Below are positions 45,633 to 53,919 of a stretch of DNA of 64,000 nt, piece after piece. The first letter of the stretch is position 1; each line of letters opens with the position of its first letter. The translations under genes and the position numbers were made by a program. Below the pieces are notes generated by a model, which did not search any database, had not been told where the DNA came from, and was given only the letters and a program-made list of their open reading frames with translations. Origin of the DNA: an archaeon. GTDB lineage: Archaea > Thermoproteota > Nitrososphaeria > Nitrososphaerales > JACAEJ01. Location of the stretch: assembly GCA_024256265.1 (NCBI GenBank), contig JACGUK010000001.1:1-64000 (forward strand). Reading direction: 5' to 3'.

Positions 45633-46094
45633 ATGAACCAAGATATACGCCCACAAAGAGCAATCCAGATACTAGCGAAAGAGAATCAAATCAAGAGGAT
45701 AGATGCTTCAACATACAAGGTAAAGAGCCAAAGCGGTCACGGTTCATACCTCGTTATAAAAGTAGGTGATGAGTGGAAATGCGAGTGCCCAGACTACATG
45801 AATCGAGGAGTTACATGCAAACACATTTACTCGATTTTATTCAGCCTGAGCCTGAGAAACCATGTGTCGTCTGAGGGCTTAGGCTTCACTATACCAGAAA
45901 AGCCTGAGAACTGTATCTATTGTGGCTCTACCGCTGTTGTGAGAAGGGGATTAAGAAAGAATCAGAGAGGAAAGACTCAACGCTTCTGGTGTAAAGATTG
46001 TGGCAAAAGATTCGTGCTGAATGATGGATTCTCCAAGATGAGAAACGATCCTAAAATTATCACAATTGCTCTAGACGCTTACTTCAAAGGTTGA
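45633..46094 (+). CDS. SWIM zinc-finger plus zinc-ribbon protein, N-terminal part of the transposase
   Basis: 153 residues. A SWIM finger is formed by C50, C52, C62 and H64 (CxCx9CxH). A zinc ribbon follows with C94, C97, C120 and C123. The end IALDAYFKG would continue directly into LSLRDVSDHL of the next ORF if one extra T were present at the junction, as in fused archaeal relatives. The stop TGA (46092-46094) overlaps the TTG of the transposase ORF (TTGA). So the two are either a frameshifted single gene or a coupled pair. It probably binds the element ends. Confidence 0.8.
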   Translation: MNQDIRPQRAIQILAKENQIKRIDASTYKVKSQSGHGSYLVIKVGDEWKCECPDYMNRGVTCKHIYSILFSLSLRNHVSSEGLGFTIPEKPENCIYCGSTAVVRRGLRKNQRGKTQRFWCKDCGKRFVLNDGFSKMRNDPKIITIALDAYFKG

Positions 46095-46762
46095 GTCTAA
46101 GAGATGTATCAGACCATCTAAAGCAGTTCTATGGAGTAAGTATTCATTATGCAACAGTATTGAGATGGATAGGCAAATACACCAAAATAATTCAAGAATA
46201 CGTAGATAGTCTAACCCCCCAAGTAGGCGATACGTGGCATGTAGATGAAATGACAGTAAATGTTGATGGCAAAAAGGAATGGCTATGGAATGTTATGGAT
46301 GATGATACAAGATTCCTATTAGCATGTAAAATATCAAAGAGAAGGGATGTCGTTGATGCAAGGAAGCCACTCAAAGAGGCAAAGGAGAGAGCAAAGATTC
46401 GACCTAGATTTGTGGTTACGGATGGTCTACAATCTTACAAGGAAGCGATAATAAAAGAATTTCATACTCTGGCTAACCCTAAGACTAAGCATGTAAGATT
46501 ACCTAGCATAAGAGAGCATCCAAATAACAATATAGTAGAAAGACTACATGGCACAATTCGAGAAAGAGAGAAGGTTATGAGAGGATTATATGATGATTCA
46601 AGTAAGATAATATCTGATGGTAATAGAATCTTCTATAACTTCATAAGACCACATTTAGCATTAGGAGAAAAGACGCCATCAGAAAAGGCAGACATTAAAT
46701 TGAATCTAAGAGGAAATAAATGGTTAGAATTGATTAAGAAAGCTTCTGGAGGGGTTAAGTAG
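46091..46762 (+). CDS. IS6/IS240-like DDE transposase
   Basis: 223 residues. A short helix-turn-helix (LRDVSDHLKQFYGVSIHYATVLRWI) is followed by an RNase-H-like core with Asp52 (WHVDEM), Asp111 (VTDGLQSY) and Glu150 (NNIVERLHGTIRERE), then KVMRGL. This is the DDE triad and spacing of IS6-family enzymes, which move by replicative transposition and give 8-bp duplications, matching the flanks. It starts at TTG 46091 overlapping the SWIM ORF stop. The catalytic core is intact. Confidence 0.9.
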   Translation: MSLRDVSDHLKQFYGVSIHYATVLRWIGKYTKIIQEYVDSLTPQVGDTWHVDEMTVNVDGKKEWLWNVMDDDTRFLLACKISKRRDVVDARKPLKEAKERAKIRPRFVVTDGLQSYKEAIIKEFHTLANPKTKHVRLPSIREHPNNNIVERLHGTIREREKVMRGLYDDSSKIISDGNRIFYNFIRPHLALGEKTPSEKADIKLNLRGNKWLELIKKASGGVK

Positions 46763-47063
46763 ACGACTTTTCCTTAGCTTTCTCTTTTTCCTCTATTTCA
46801 GAGAGAGCCTTAGCTATTGGCGCATACATCTCCTCATACTTCTTTAGGACTCCAGACAATCCTTTAGCTAGTGTCTTCATACCAGAAGGAGTGAGGAAGA
46901 TTCTTGCAACTACATACTCCTCTCCACTTATGGGATCTAAAGACAAAAAGTCAATATGAAAAAGATCACTCATAAAGCCTATAGAAAAGCCATGATTTGA
47001 GAGGACTCCTTTAGTTACATCTTTATCAATGGGAATAGGTTTAGTTTTCTCTTCTTCGCTCAT
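46755..47063 (-). CDS. DUF3467-like protein, transposon passenger
   Basis: 102 residues. The middle (FSIGFMSDLFHIDFLSLDPISGEEYVVARIFLTPSGMKTLAKGLSGVLKKYEE) matches the pattern of DUF3467-like small proteins (NxxxVxxxxxEFxLDF... then RixxsPxhaKxlxxxL). The C-terminus is a charged helix. Function is unknown. The 3' end overlaps the transposase 3' end by 8 nt. The start is probably leaderless: a TATA-like stretch is about 30 bp upstream of ATG 47063 and no Shine-Dalgarno sequence is visible. Confidence 0.65.
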   Translation of the reverse strand: MSEEEKTKPIPIDKDVTKGVLSNHGFSIGFMSDLFHIDFLSLDPISGEEYVVARIFLTPSGMKTLAKGLSGVLKKYEEMYAPIAKALSEIEEKEKAKEKSST

Positions 47064-47129
47064 ATTACAAAGTTAAAACAATACATATATAAAACTATAC
47101 TTTCAATATAGAATAGGAGGCTGGAGGAT

Positions 47130-47537
47130 ATGAGCGCTCAATATGAACTTAAGTCAATAAGTTCATATAAACATGTTGTGAGTATTGTTCCTAATAAGAT
47201 ACAGAATGGAACCTTATATTTAAAAAAGGATAGTACTAGAGAGGTCTTTCTAGGAAAAGGAGAATGGAATAAAACCATGAATCTTTCTCCAGCGCATTAT
47301 TTTGAACGAAGAATACTAACTACTGCACCGAGCATTACACTTAAAACACGGTTTCCATGGGAAATCCTAGCTACATGCATGATAATGGCAACTAGCGTCT
47401 TCGCTATGATTTGGGGCTTTCTGACTTTTCCTGACTTAGGCATCGGTGCTTCAGGACTTTTCGGCTCTAGTTTAATTGTAATTTATTATATGCTTAAGGA
47501 AAGGAGAAAAGCTTGGAAGGTTTCTGGGCTCTCCTGA
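47130..47537 (+). CDS. Small membrane protein, transposon passenger
   Basis: 135 residues. The N-terminal 85 are soluble and polar. Two membrane helices follow (about 88-106 and 110-126) and a short basic end. AGGAGG at 47115-47120 is ideally spaced before ATG 47130. No family recognised. It overlaps the next ORF, another membrane protein, by 25 nt, so the two may form one complex. Confidence 0.6.
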   Translation: MSAQYELKSISSYKHVVSIVPNKIQNGTLYLKKDSTREVFLGKGEWNKTMNLSPAHYFERRILTTAPSITLKTRFPWEILATCMIMATSVFAMIWGFLTFPDLGIGASGLFGSSLIVIYYMLKERRKAWKVSGLS

Positions 47538-47728
47538 AAAAAATACCTTGGAAATACCTTACTGTTTTTATTCCTCAAATTACTACAGAGTCTTACTTCT
47601 TAACAAAATTACCACAAAATCTTGCTCTAGGCGAATTTTATTCGCTCGGCATTTACTTAATAGCTTGGACTTCAATTCTTATTCTAGGTTCTATTGGCTT
47701 AGGAGTGTTGCTGAAGAGAGTCTGGTAA
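47513..47728 (+). CDS. Small membrane protein, transposon passenger
   Basis: 71 residues. It begins MEGFWALLKKIPWKYLTVFIP and has a clear membrane helix at about 45-66 (LGIYLIAWTSILILGSIGLGVLL) with a weaker hydrophobic stretch before it. The TTG start is preceded by GGAAAGGAG at about 7 nt. It ends 6 nt before the right-end motif of the element. Function unknown; probably paired with the protein just upstream. Confidence 0.5.
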   Translation: MEGFWALLKKIPWKYLTVFIPQITTESYFLTKLPQNLALGEFYSLGIYLIAWTSILILGSIGLGVLLKRVW

Positions 47729-47734
47729 ACTCAT

Positions 47735-47796
47735 ATGCCCCGATAACGCAACACTGACAATTTTATCTAACCATGTCCCCATAATGCACAAGAACC
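47735..47796 (-). repeat. Right end of transposon with two end motifs
   Basis: On the minus strand the end reads GGTTCTTGTGCATTA from 47796 inward. Motif copies are the complements of TGCATTATGGGGACAT (47773-47788) and TGCGTTATCGGGGCAT (47735-47750), 38 nt apart, compared with 48 nt at the left end. Confidence 0.85.
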
Positions 47797-47804
47797 TCAT
47801 TTAG
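47797..47804. repeat. Right 8-bp target-site duplication
   Basis: TCATTTAG, identical to 44629-44636, directly follows the right terminus of the element. Confidence 0.88.
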
Positions 47805-47851
47805 AAAAACATAATAATGTAATACGTTCTTTTGCCTTTAGTTATAAGGCT

Positions 47852-49051
47852 ATGGATGTAGCACAAGTATTCATTCTTGTAGGCATTATAGTGATAATAG
47901 GCTTTCTAGGTAGCTATCTCTTCAGGAAGACAGGCATACCTGATGTTATAATATTGATTTTACTTGGTGCTTTAGTTGGACCAGTTTTAAACTTAGTTGA
48001 AAGATCTGTCCTTATTAGTGTAGCACCTATATTTGCAGCCTTAGCTATTACTGTTATCCTCTTCGATGGCGGTCTCAACCTCAATCTTTATTTAGTCTTA
48101 AAAGAGAGCCCAAGGGCTGTTTTTATTTAGTCTTAAATAGCTACATCTGTCTTTACTTATTTTGTTTTAGGATGGGATATCCTTCAAGGCTTGCTCTTGG
48201 GCTCCATAATAGGCGGCTCAAGTTCAGCCATAGTAATCCCGCTTATGAATAGGGTTAACGCTAGCCAGAAGGCTTCAACCCTTCTCAGCCTTGAATCAAC
48301 TTTTACAGATGCTATATGCATAGTCTTTACCATAGCTTTCTTGCAATTCTTTACAACAAGCCCTGTAGGAGATGGATTCAACATAATTATTAGAGGAATT
48401 GTATCAGGCTTTTCAATTGGAATAGTTATCGGTTTTATTAGCGGCATAATATGGTTGAAGGTTTTAAATAGCTTTATCGATGAACCATATGAGGATATTC
48501 TTACTCTCTGCATAGCTCTTTTACTCTTTGGGTTATCTGAAGGAGCAGGTGGTAATGGAGCCATAACTGCTTTGATCTTTGGACTTATCCTTGGTAATGG
48601 GGTTAAAATCTCAGAGGCATTATATATCAGTCGCCCAAAAGAGGCAAGTAGAATTATGAAAAGATTTCACTCAGAGATCTCATTCATCATTAGAACTTTC
48701 TTCTTTACCTATATGGGTGCGATTCTTTTATTTTATGATTTACGTCTTATCTTAATTGGTATAGCTCTCTCATTCATCTTTCTTTTAGTCAGATATGGGG
48801 CTGTTTGGCTCAGTACCATCAAAGAGCCCATCTTGGAGACAGATAGAAGTTTGATGACAATCATGCTCCCTCGTGGTCTGGCGGCGGCAGTGCTATCTCA
48901 GCTAATTATCGGATCTGGGGTAAGTAATGCCGGACTTTTTCAAGATATCATACTTACAATCATAATTTCAACAGTTTTAATCTGCACTTTTGGGATTTAT
49001 CTAATCAAAGTACGTTCAAGAAAAATCCAAGAGATTAAACAGAGTGCTTAA
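47852..49051 (+). pseudogene. Cation/proton antiporter (NhaP/CPA type), broken by two in-frame stops
   Basis: One reading frame encodes a sodium/proton-antiporter-like protein: IVIIGFLGSYLFRKTGIPDVIILILLGALVGPVL at the start, then the motif region LFDGGLNLNLYLVLKESPRA, and GSIIGGSSSAIVIPLM further on. TAG at 48128 and TAA at 48134 interrupt it; before and after them the frame is the same. A 16-bp sequence tttatttagtcttaaa is present at 48087-48102 and again at 48122-48137, and the second copy supplies the stops. Roughly ten residues of a membrane helix seem to be missing here. Either a local rearrangement killed the gene or two fragments (92 and 286 residues) are made. Confidence 0.8.
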
Positions 49052-49121
49052 GGCAATCAAGCATAGAAGTAATAATATATGCCTAAATTTTTGTATCATA
49101 AAGAAGGATGGAGAGGATAAT

Positions 49122-49847
49122 ATGAAAAATACTTTAAAACTCTTGGTCAGCATAAGTGAAATCGATGAAGCTTTAGATGCATTCAAAGGAGGGGCGGATA
49201 TAATCGATATAAAAAACCCTAAAGAGGGAGCGCTAGGTGCAAACTTTCCTTGGGTAATTGCTAAGGTTAGAAATATTCTAGGGGATAAAGCTCAGATAAG
49301 CGCAACTATAGGAGATATGCCAAACCTTCCAGGTACAGCCTCTCTTGCTGCTTTAGGTGCTGCATATTCAGGTGCAAACTATGTAAAAGTTGGCTTGTTC
49401 GGAACATATTCCTTTTATGAAGCTCTTTACATGATGAAAAGTGTGGTAAGGTCTGTCAAGGATTATAGCTCTAAAGTGAAAGTCATAGCTTCAGGCTATG
49501 CTGATCATGCTGAATTCGGAGGTCTAAGTCCTTTACTGCTACCAAATATTGCATACAAATCTGGGGCAGATGGAGTATTGATAGATGTAAAAAATAAAGG
49601 AGGATTAAATTTATTCGACTTTCTTGGCTTTTCTCAACTTCAAGTCTTTGTTAATGAATCACATAAGTTCGATCTTATGGTAGCATTGGCTGGTGGATTA
49701 GGCAAAGAGGATATAGCTCAAATTCAAGATTTAGGTGCAGATATCATAGGCGTAAGAAGGGCTGTTTGTGAAAAATTTGATAACAGTTTTGGCAGAGTTC
49801 GAGAGAACTTTGTTTCAGATTTTGTAAAAATAATAAGATATAGTTAA
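49122..49847 (+). CDS. mfnB: 4-(hydroxymethyl)-2-furancarboxaldehyde-phosphate synthase
   Basis: 241 residues from ATG 49122, which has GGAGAGGA at 49110-49117; a longer frame from 49044 overlaps the antiporter remnant and is unlikely. The family start LKLLVSISEIDEALDAFKGGADIIDIKNPKEGALGANFPWVI is textbook. MfnB condenses two glyceraldehyde-3-phosphates into the furan of methanofuran. Catalytic lysines are expected in DIKNPKEG and YVKVGLFG. First gene here of a methanofuran set. Confidence 0.95.
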   Translation: MKNTLKLLVSISEIDEALDAFKGGADIIDIKNPKEGALGANFPWVIAKVRNILGDKAQISATIGDMPNLPGTASLAALGAAYSGANYVKVGLFGTYSFYEALYMMKSVVRSVKDYSSKVKVIASGYADHAEFGGLSPLLLPNIAYKSGADGVLIDVKNKGGLNLFDFLGFSQLQVFVNESHKFDLMVALAGGLGKEDIAQIQDLGADIIGVRRAVCEKFDNSFGRVRENFVSDFVKIIRYS

Positions 49848-49858
49848 AATCATATGAG

Positions 49859-50701
49859 CTAATCGCTCATCTTCAATGAGCGGATTATTACTATTGGATA
49901 ATGGTCTACTTCATCTAACATCTCCCAAGTGACTTCAGTTAAACCTGTGCCAAACCTTTCAGCCATATCCCATGCTGTTCTTCCTGCACCAGAACCTCGA
50001 GCTTTATGGGCTAGTTGCGCTATATCAAGTGCTTCATTAATATCAATTTTTGAGGTAATAGCTAAAGGTGTTGCTCTACACTTAAGCTTAAGGGCTCTTC
50101 CTATTACATATGCTATAAAGCCCCCTATTGATAATATTCCTTTCATTGGCTTTGGTCGTGGAGTGATATGTAAGTTATGCCAAGAATAAGTCATATCTGT
50201 ATCAGCGATCATTACACATACCTTTTTAGCATTATTTTGAATTTCAGCCTGAATTTTTATTGCTTCTCTATAAGGATCTTCAAGAGGCAAGCATGCATAA
50301 GTAAGAGGTATATTGCTCACATCTATTCCTCCTTCTGACCAGTTTCTTAAGGCTTGTAAAAATCCAGCATGTATTAATGCTAATTGCTTATGATTTGAAC
50401 CTTCTTTTAAAGGGTAATTTCTTAAGTGATAAACATTCTTAATCCTTAAATGGCATAATTTGGCTATTATATATCCCCATACATATCTCATCCAAAAATT
50501 AGCTATGAATTTAGCAAGTAAACTAGGTCGAATTTTGCTCTCATCGATCAACCTTCCTTTTGCTACTGATATGGCTTTCTCAGATAGTACTATTATATCC
50601 CTATCTTCAACTACATTCATGATAGAGCTTTTTATTATGCTTATGTAATCATCATTGGGTCTCCAATATTTTGTTTTAATTGGTATTGCTATGCGCTTCA
50701 T
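49859..50701 (-). CDS. CofE-like ligase in the methanofuran cluster
   Basis: 280 residues. DIIVLSEKAISVAKGRLID corresponds to CofE's VIVVTHKIVSKAEGRLVD, and KKVCVMIADTDMTYSW takes the place of CofE's VIISDTFGRPW. It is therefore a diverged member of the F420 gamma-glutamyl ligase family, while a regular cofE is at 18139. It sits 16 nt downstream of mfnE, so it may add glutamates to a methanofuran-type side chain or modify F420 further. That role is inference. Middle part (HLRNYPLKEGSNHKQLALIHAG) has no CofE counterpart. Confidence 0.75.
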   Translation of the reverse strand: MKRIAIPIKTKYWRPNDDYISIIKSSIMNVVEDRDIIVLSEKAISVAKGRLIDESKIRPSLLAKFIANFWMRYVWGYIIAKLCHLRIKNVYHLRNYPLKEGSNHKQLALIHAGFLQALRNWSEGGIDVSNIPLTYACLPLEDPYREAIKIQAEIQNNAKKVCVMIADTDMTYSWHNLHITPRPKPMKGILSIGGFIAYVIGRALKLKCRATPLAITSKIDINEALDIAQLAHKARGSGAGRTAWDMAERFGTGLTEVTWEMLDEVDHYPIVIIRSLKMSD

Positions 50702-50717
50702 AATACAATACTCTCAA

Positions 50718-51383
50718 TTAGCAAGGGTTTATCTTTGTGTAAATATCTCTCTTACCCTCTACTATGCTCTTTACCCTATCTGGACTCTTCCCATTTACTA
50801 CATAACATATAAGTTTCTTCTCGATAAGGATTCTTGGTAGAAATTCGTCTACACAACCAAATTTTTCCTTCAATAGCTTACTTGCAGATATCTTTTCGAA
50901 CATCTTTACATCGTATCTCTTAGGGTCTGCTGTGAAGATTCCGTCAACATCCTTTGCTAAAATCAATTTTTCAGCCTTTAATGATGAGGCTATGAAGGCT
51001 GATATGGAGTCAGAAGTGACTCTCCATGAATGCTCTAAAGAATCTAAGGAGAGCATGATCTTTGATGGTAGAATTATAGACAAAATTCCTCTTTTAGAGA
51101 CTTTTAAAGCATCCTTAAGGCTATATGTTAAAATTGCTTCTTTCATCATGTCCTTTAAAAGCAATCCATACTGATCCATTGCTAGTATAGCCATTCTATG
51201 AGCAATTTCATCAGACAGCTTGAATTTATCATATAAATATCTCACAGTATCTGCAAATTTTCCTCCTCCAGGCACGATTATTATCCCATATTTTTTAGAA
51301 ACAATGATTAGTTCTTTACATAAATTAATTAAACTGTTTGGGTCTTCAGCCAAGCTACCTCCTATCTTTATTACAGTGACCAT
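50718..51383 (-). CDS. mfnE: 5-(aminomethyl)-3-furanmethanol phosphate kinase
   Basis: 221 residues of the amino-acid-kinase fold: VTVIKIGGSLAEDPNSLI, IIVPGGGKFADTVR and LAKDVDGIFTADPK. MfnE phosphorylates the furan intermediate to the diphosphate used for coupling in methanofuran synthesis. It overlaps mfnF by 13 nt on the same strand, so the order mfnD-mfnF-mfnE-ligase forms an operon. Confidence 0.9.
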   Translation of the reverse strand: MVTVIKIGGSLAEDPNSLINLCKELIIVSKKYGIIIVPGGGKFADTVRYLYDKFKLSDEIAHRMAILAMDQYGLLLKDMMKEAILTYSLKDALKVSKRGILSIILPSKIMLSLDSLEHSWRVTSDSISAFIASSLKAEKLILAKDVDGIFTADPKRYDVKMFEKISASKLLKEKFGCVDEFLPRILIEKKLICYVVNGKSPDRVKSIVEGKRDIYTKINPC

Positions 51384-52444
51384 TCTGTCTCTCTTACTCC
51401 TCTCTCATATGCTAACATCAATGCTACTGCTAAAGAAGGGGTTGCAATGGATGCATCCTTACCTATGATCTGTGCTAAGTCGATAATGCTCTCAAATCTT
51501 AATTTTTCTGAAGATTTTCTCCCTAAAAAGTTTCTTCCTATCCCAGTCAAAACGAGAGACAATTTATCCTTGACAGATGCTCTAATTGAACTATATACTT
51601 GTATTACCCCATCTGATATTTTGTCTAATTGTTTCCTATATACATAATTAGCTATAGAGACTATCTCATCCTCCTTTAGCATATCTGTATCTGCACAAAC
51701 TACTCTTACAAGCCTAGACAGAGCTTCTTTCCTTGTCTTTCCCCTCTTATCTGCAGTCTCACTTGTATACTCATCTTGGCTTATGTTGCCAAGGATTAGA
51801 TGCACATCACCAGATAGAGCGAAGAGCTCTGATGATACCCTTGTCATAATCCCCTTTACTGGAACTGCTTCAACAATAGTTGCTACATTCGTCCTTAAAA
51901 CGCCAGTATAGATAAGCTCACCATTAGCCAGTCTCTCTAAATCTGTTTTCCCCCTTGCCATAATTCTTCCTTTGATTATAGGAATTATATCAGTAGTAGT
52001 GCTACCAACATCTAAGAGAATGCAGTCTTTTACCCATTTAGAGACCATCCAAGCTGTACCAACCCAGTTAGCACCAGCTACTTTTAGATATTCTTCTCTT
52101 GCTTCTTCAACATTTTTTAAGCGAGCATCAACATCGAGCACAAATATCTGCTCTTTAGGAAAGACTTCCTTAATACAATCTAATACATTTTTTACTCCTT
52201 CTTTCTTTGTTTCATAAACATCAGAAAGCTCAGCAGTCATGGTCAAGCCTATAGCATCGATAAAAGAATCTTCAGCTATCTCTTTTTTTAACTCATTCAA
52301 AATAATAGGGAGTCTTTCCTTCCCTTTAACCCATATTGGATAATAATGTGTAATCGTCTTAATTCTAAACGCTTTTTCATCCTTAATCTCTATTGAAGTT
52401 GCCTTGATGTTGGCTCCACCTATATCCCAGCCTATGATCTTCAT
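51371..52444 (-). CDS. mfnF: Methanofuran synthase MfnF (H4MPT-linked C1 transfer protein)
   Basis: 357 residues of the ASKHA-like family found near archaeal-type C1 genes in methanogens and methylotrophs. N-terminus IIGWDIGGANIKATSIE, then ILLDVGSTTTDIIPI and VLTGIGRNFLGR. MfnF couples the furan moiety to gamma-glutamyl-tyramine. It abuts mfnD with no gap and overlaps mfnE. All motifs of the family appear intact. Confidence 0.92.
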   Translation of the reverse strand: MKIIGWDIGGANIKATSIEIKDEKAFRIKTITHYYPIWVKGKERLPIILNELKKEIAEDSFIDAIGLTMTAELSDVYETKKEGVKNVLDCIKEVFPKEQIFVLDVDARLKNVEEAREEYLKVAGANWVGTAWMVSKWVKDCILLDVGSTTTDIIPIIKGRIMARGKTDLERLANGELIYTGVLRTNVATIVEAVPVKGIMTRVSSELFALSGDVHLILGNISQDEYTSETADKRGKTRKEALSRLVRVVCADTDMLKEDEIVSIANYVYRKQLDKISDGVIQVYSSIRASVKDKLSLVLTGIGRNFLGRKSSEKLRFESIIDLAQIIGKDASIATPSLAVALMLAYERGVRETEWSL

Positions 52445-53665
52445 TTACCTCACCTTAGCTATGCTTCGAAGTTTTTGCCTTGCCTTTTTAAACAGGGCTT
52501 TAGCTTCTTCAAGACTTTTTCCTTTTGTGGCTAATAATGCATAGTTTTTATTATTAAAGGGGAAAGGAGGTGTTACAACTTCCTGCATCGAATAAGTCTC
52601 TTTAAGCAAATCATTACTTAAGACTGGTAAAGCCTCTTTTAAGAAGATAGAATAGCAAGAGGGATTGAAGTCTTCTGGCAATTCATCCTCAAGAGAAGCT
52701 TTGATCATAGCTTTGGCTAAGTTCAAATTCGATACTCTCTTTAAACCAATATAAGATACAGTTAATCGAGGATTGATCTCAATCAATACAGGTCCACTCT
52801 TTGATAGGACTAAATCTACCCCAACATAGCCTCTTAATCCCTTGAAAAGTTCTACAGCCCTTTTAGCTATGTGAAAGGCTTTCTCTTTTAATTCATGATC
52901 AAAAGGCACTATACCTCCAATGTAGCTTGATGTCTTGTTAGGTGGGTTAAGGGCAATCATCTGCAAGTTCAGAGTAAGAGGAATTGCTTTTTTACCATTT
53001 GAAATCAGGCTTACGCTTGCATGTATGCCTTTTACAAACTCCTGTATTAGATATGTATTAGTCCTTGCCTCTTCTTTTATCTTGCTTATTGCGAGTGGCA
53101 ATTGTGAAAAAGTTTTTACAAAACTTAATCCATAACATCCTATGCCCTCTATAGGCTTGATGATTATAGGGAAACCTATATTTTCAACTATCTTCTGAGC
53201 CTTTTCAATATTTTCCTCGATTATAACCTTATTAGTTTTTGGAACAGATAATCCATTTTCCTTTAATTTTTCATATAGCCTAAGTTTGTTACATACAGCA
53301 CTTATCGAACTAATGGTGCAATTTAAAGAATCAATATCCAATTCCTCACTCAAGCTTAAAAATTTAGCGAGTATTCCTTCAGATTCTGGTGCTATCAACA
53401 AAGAAATATCGGCATCTCTTAATAAATCCATAAATTTGATTTTAAGCTCTTCTTGAGATTTTGCTAAATGAATTCTATCTGCTCTTAATGGTGGTTGAAA
53501 TAAAGCAAGTCTTGAGTCTAAAAGAGTATAGGTTTGATAGCCAGCTTCTTTAAAATCGCTTAAAGCTGAGCAGAGCATACCATATCCTTCGCTCAAGATA
53601 CTTGATGGTAAATTCCTATCTAAGAATCCACCTCCAGATACGTATTCAAAGATAGAAACCCTCAA
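52445..53665 (-). CDS. mfnD: ATP-grasp tyramine-glutamate ligase
   Basis: 406 residues. It starts VSIFEYVSGGGF, the mark of the COG1821 ATP-grasp group. The ATP-grasp core holds NIGFPIIIKPIEGIGCYGLSFV and PVLIEINPRLTVSYIG. MfnD ligates tyramine to glutamate in methanofuran synthesis. At 406 residues it is longer than the methanogen enzyme (about 300), through an N-terminal extension of the kind seen in methylotroph homologues. First gene of the operon. mfnA (tyrosine decarboxylase) and mfnC are not in the window. Confidence 0.87.
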   Translation of the reverse strand: MRVSIFEYVSGGGFLDRNLPSSILSEGYGMLCSALSDFKEAGYQTYTLLDSRLALFQPPLRADRIHLAKSQEELKIKFMDLLRDADISLLIAPESEGILAKFLSLSEELDIDSLNCTISSISAVCNKLRLYEKLKENGLSVPKTNKVIIEENIEKAQKIVENIGFPIIIKPIEGIGCYGLSFVKTFSQLPLAISKIKEEARTNTYLIQEFVKGIHASVSLISNGKKAIPLTLNLQMIALNPPNKTSSYIGGIVPFDHELKEKAFHIAKRAVELFKGLRGYVGVDLVLSKSGPVLIEINPRLTVSYIGLKRVSNLNLAKAMIKASLEDELPEDFNPSCYSIFLKEALPVLSNDLLKETYSMQEVVTPPFPFNNKNYALLATKGKSLEEAKALFKKARQKLRSIAKVR

Positions 53666-53919
53666 ATCATATCATATCTAGATTGCTCTAGTAAATGAGG
53701 GTTATCCTCCTATTCTGAAGCAAACTAAGTCGTATTAGTTTTCTCCTTTTTCGCGTAGGGATGGACATCGTTGCTCCTTTACTCTATTTTAGGTTTTGTC
53801 AAGAAATTAGTGAAACTTCATTTATTCATTTCTAATAAATCTTCAAAGTATTCATTTAATAGATTTCTGACATAGTTTTATGCTTCATAAAATTCATATT
53901 ACTTTTTTTTCGAACAAGC

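Larger units (their letters stand above)
44637..47796. mobile_element. IS6-type transposon with passenger genes (3,160 bp)
   Basis: Ends are inverted: both begin GGTTCTTGTGCATTA reading inward. The 16-nt motif TGCRTTAWNGGGRCAT occurs twice at each end (44645-44660 and 44693-44708; complement at 47773-47788 and 47735-47750). A perfect 8-bp duplication flanks the unit. Inside are an IS6/IS240-like DDE transposase, a SWIM/zinc-ribbon ORF, three ribbon-helix-helix-like genes, a GC-rich hairpin, a DUF3467-like gene and two small membrane proteins. Ordinary IS6 elements are under 1 kb with one gene, so this is a cargo-carrying form. Intact ends and an exact duplication suggest recent insertion between mptD and an antiporter gene. 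Confidence 0.9.

Noticed and set aside
45494..45769. A plus-strand frame across the divergent RHH/SWIM promoter
   Set aside because: It overlaps both real genes and the TATA/heptamer region and has no family features.
48128..48136. TAG read as an amino acid (pyrrolysine) in the antiporter gene
   Set aside because: A TAA follows two codons later in the same frame, so reading through TAG alone would not restore the protein.
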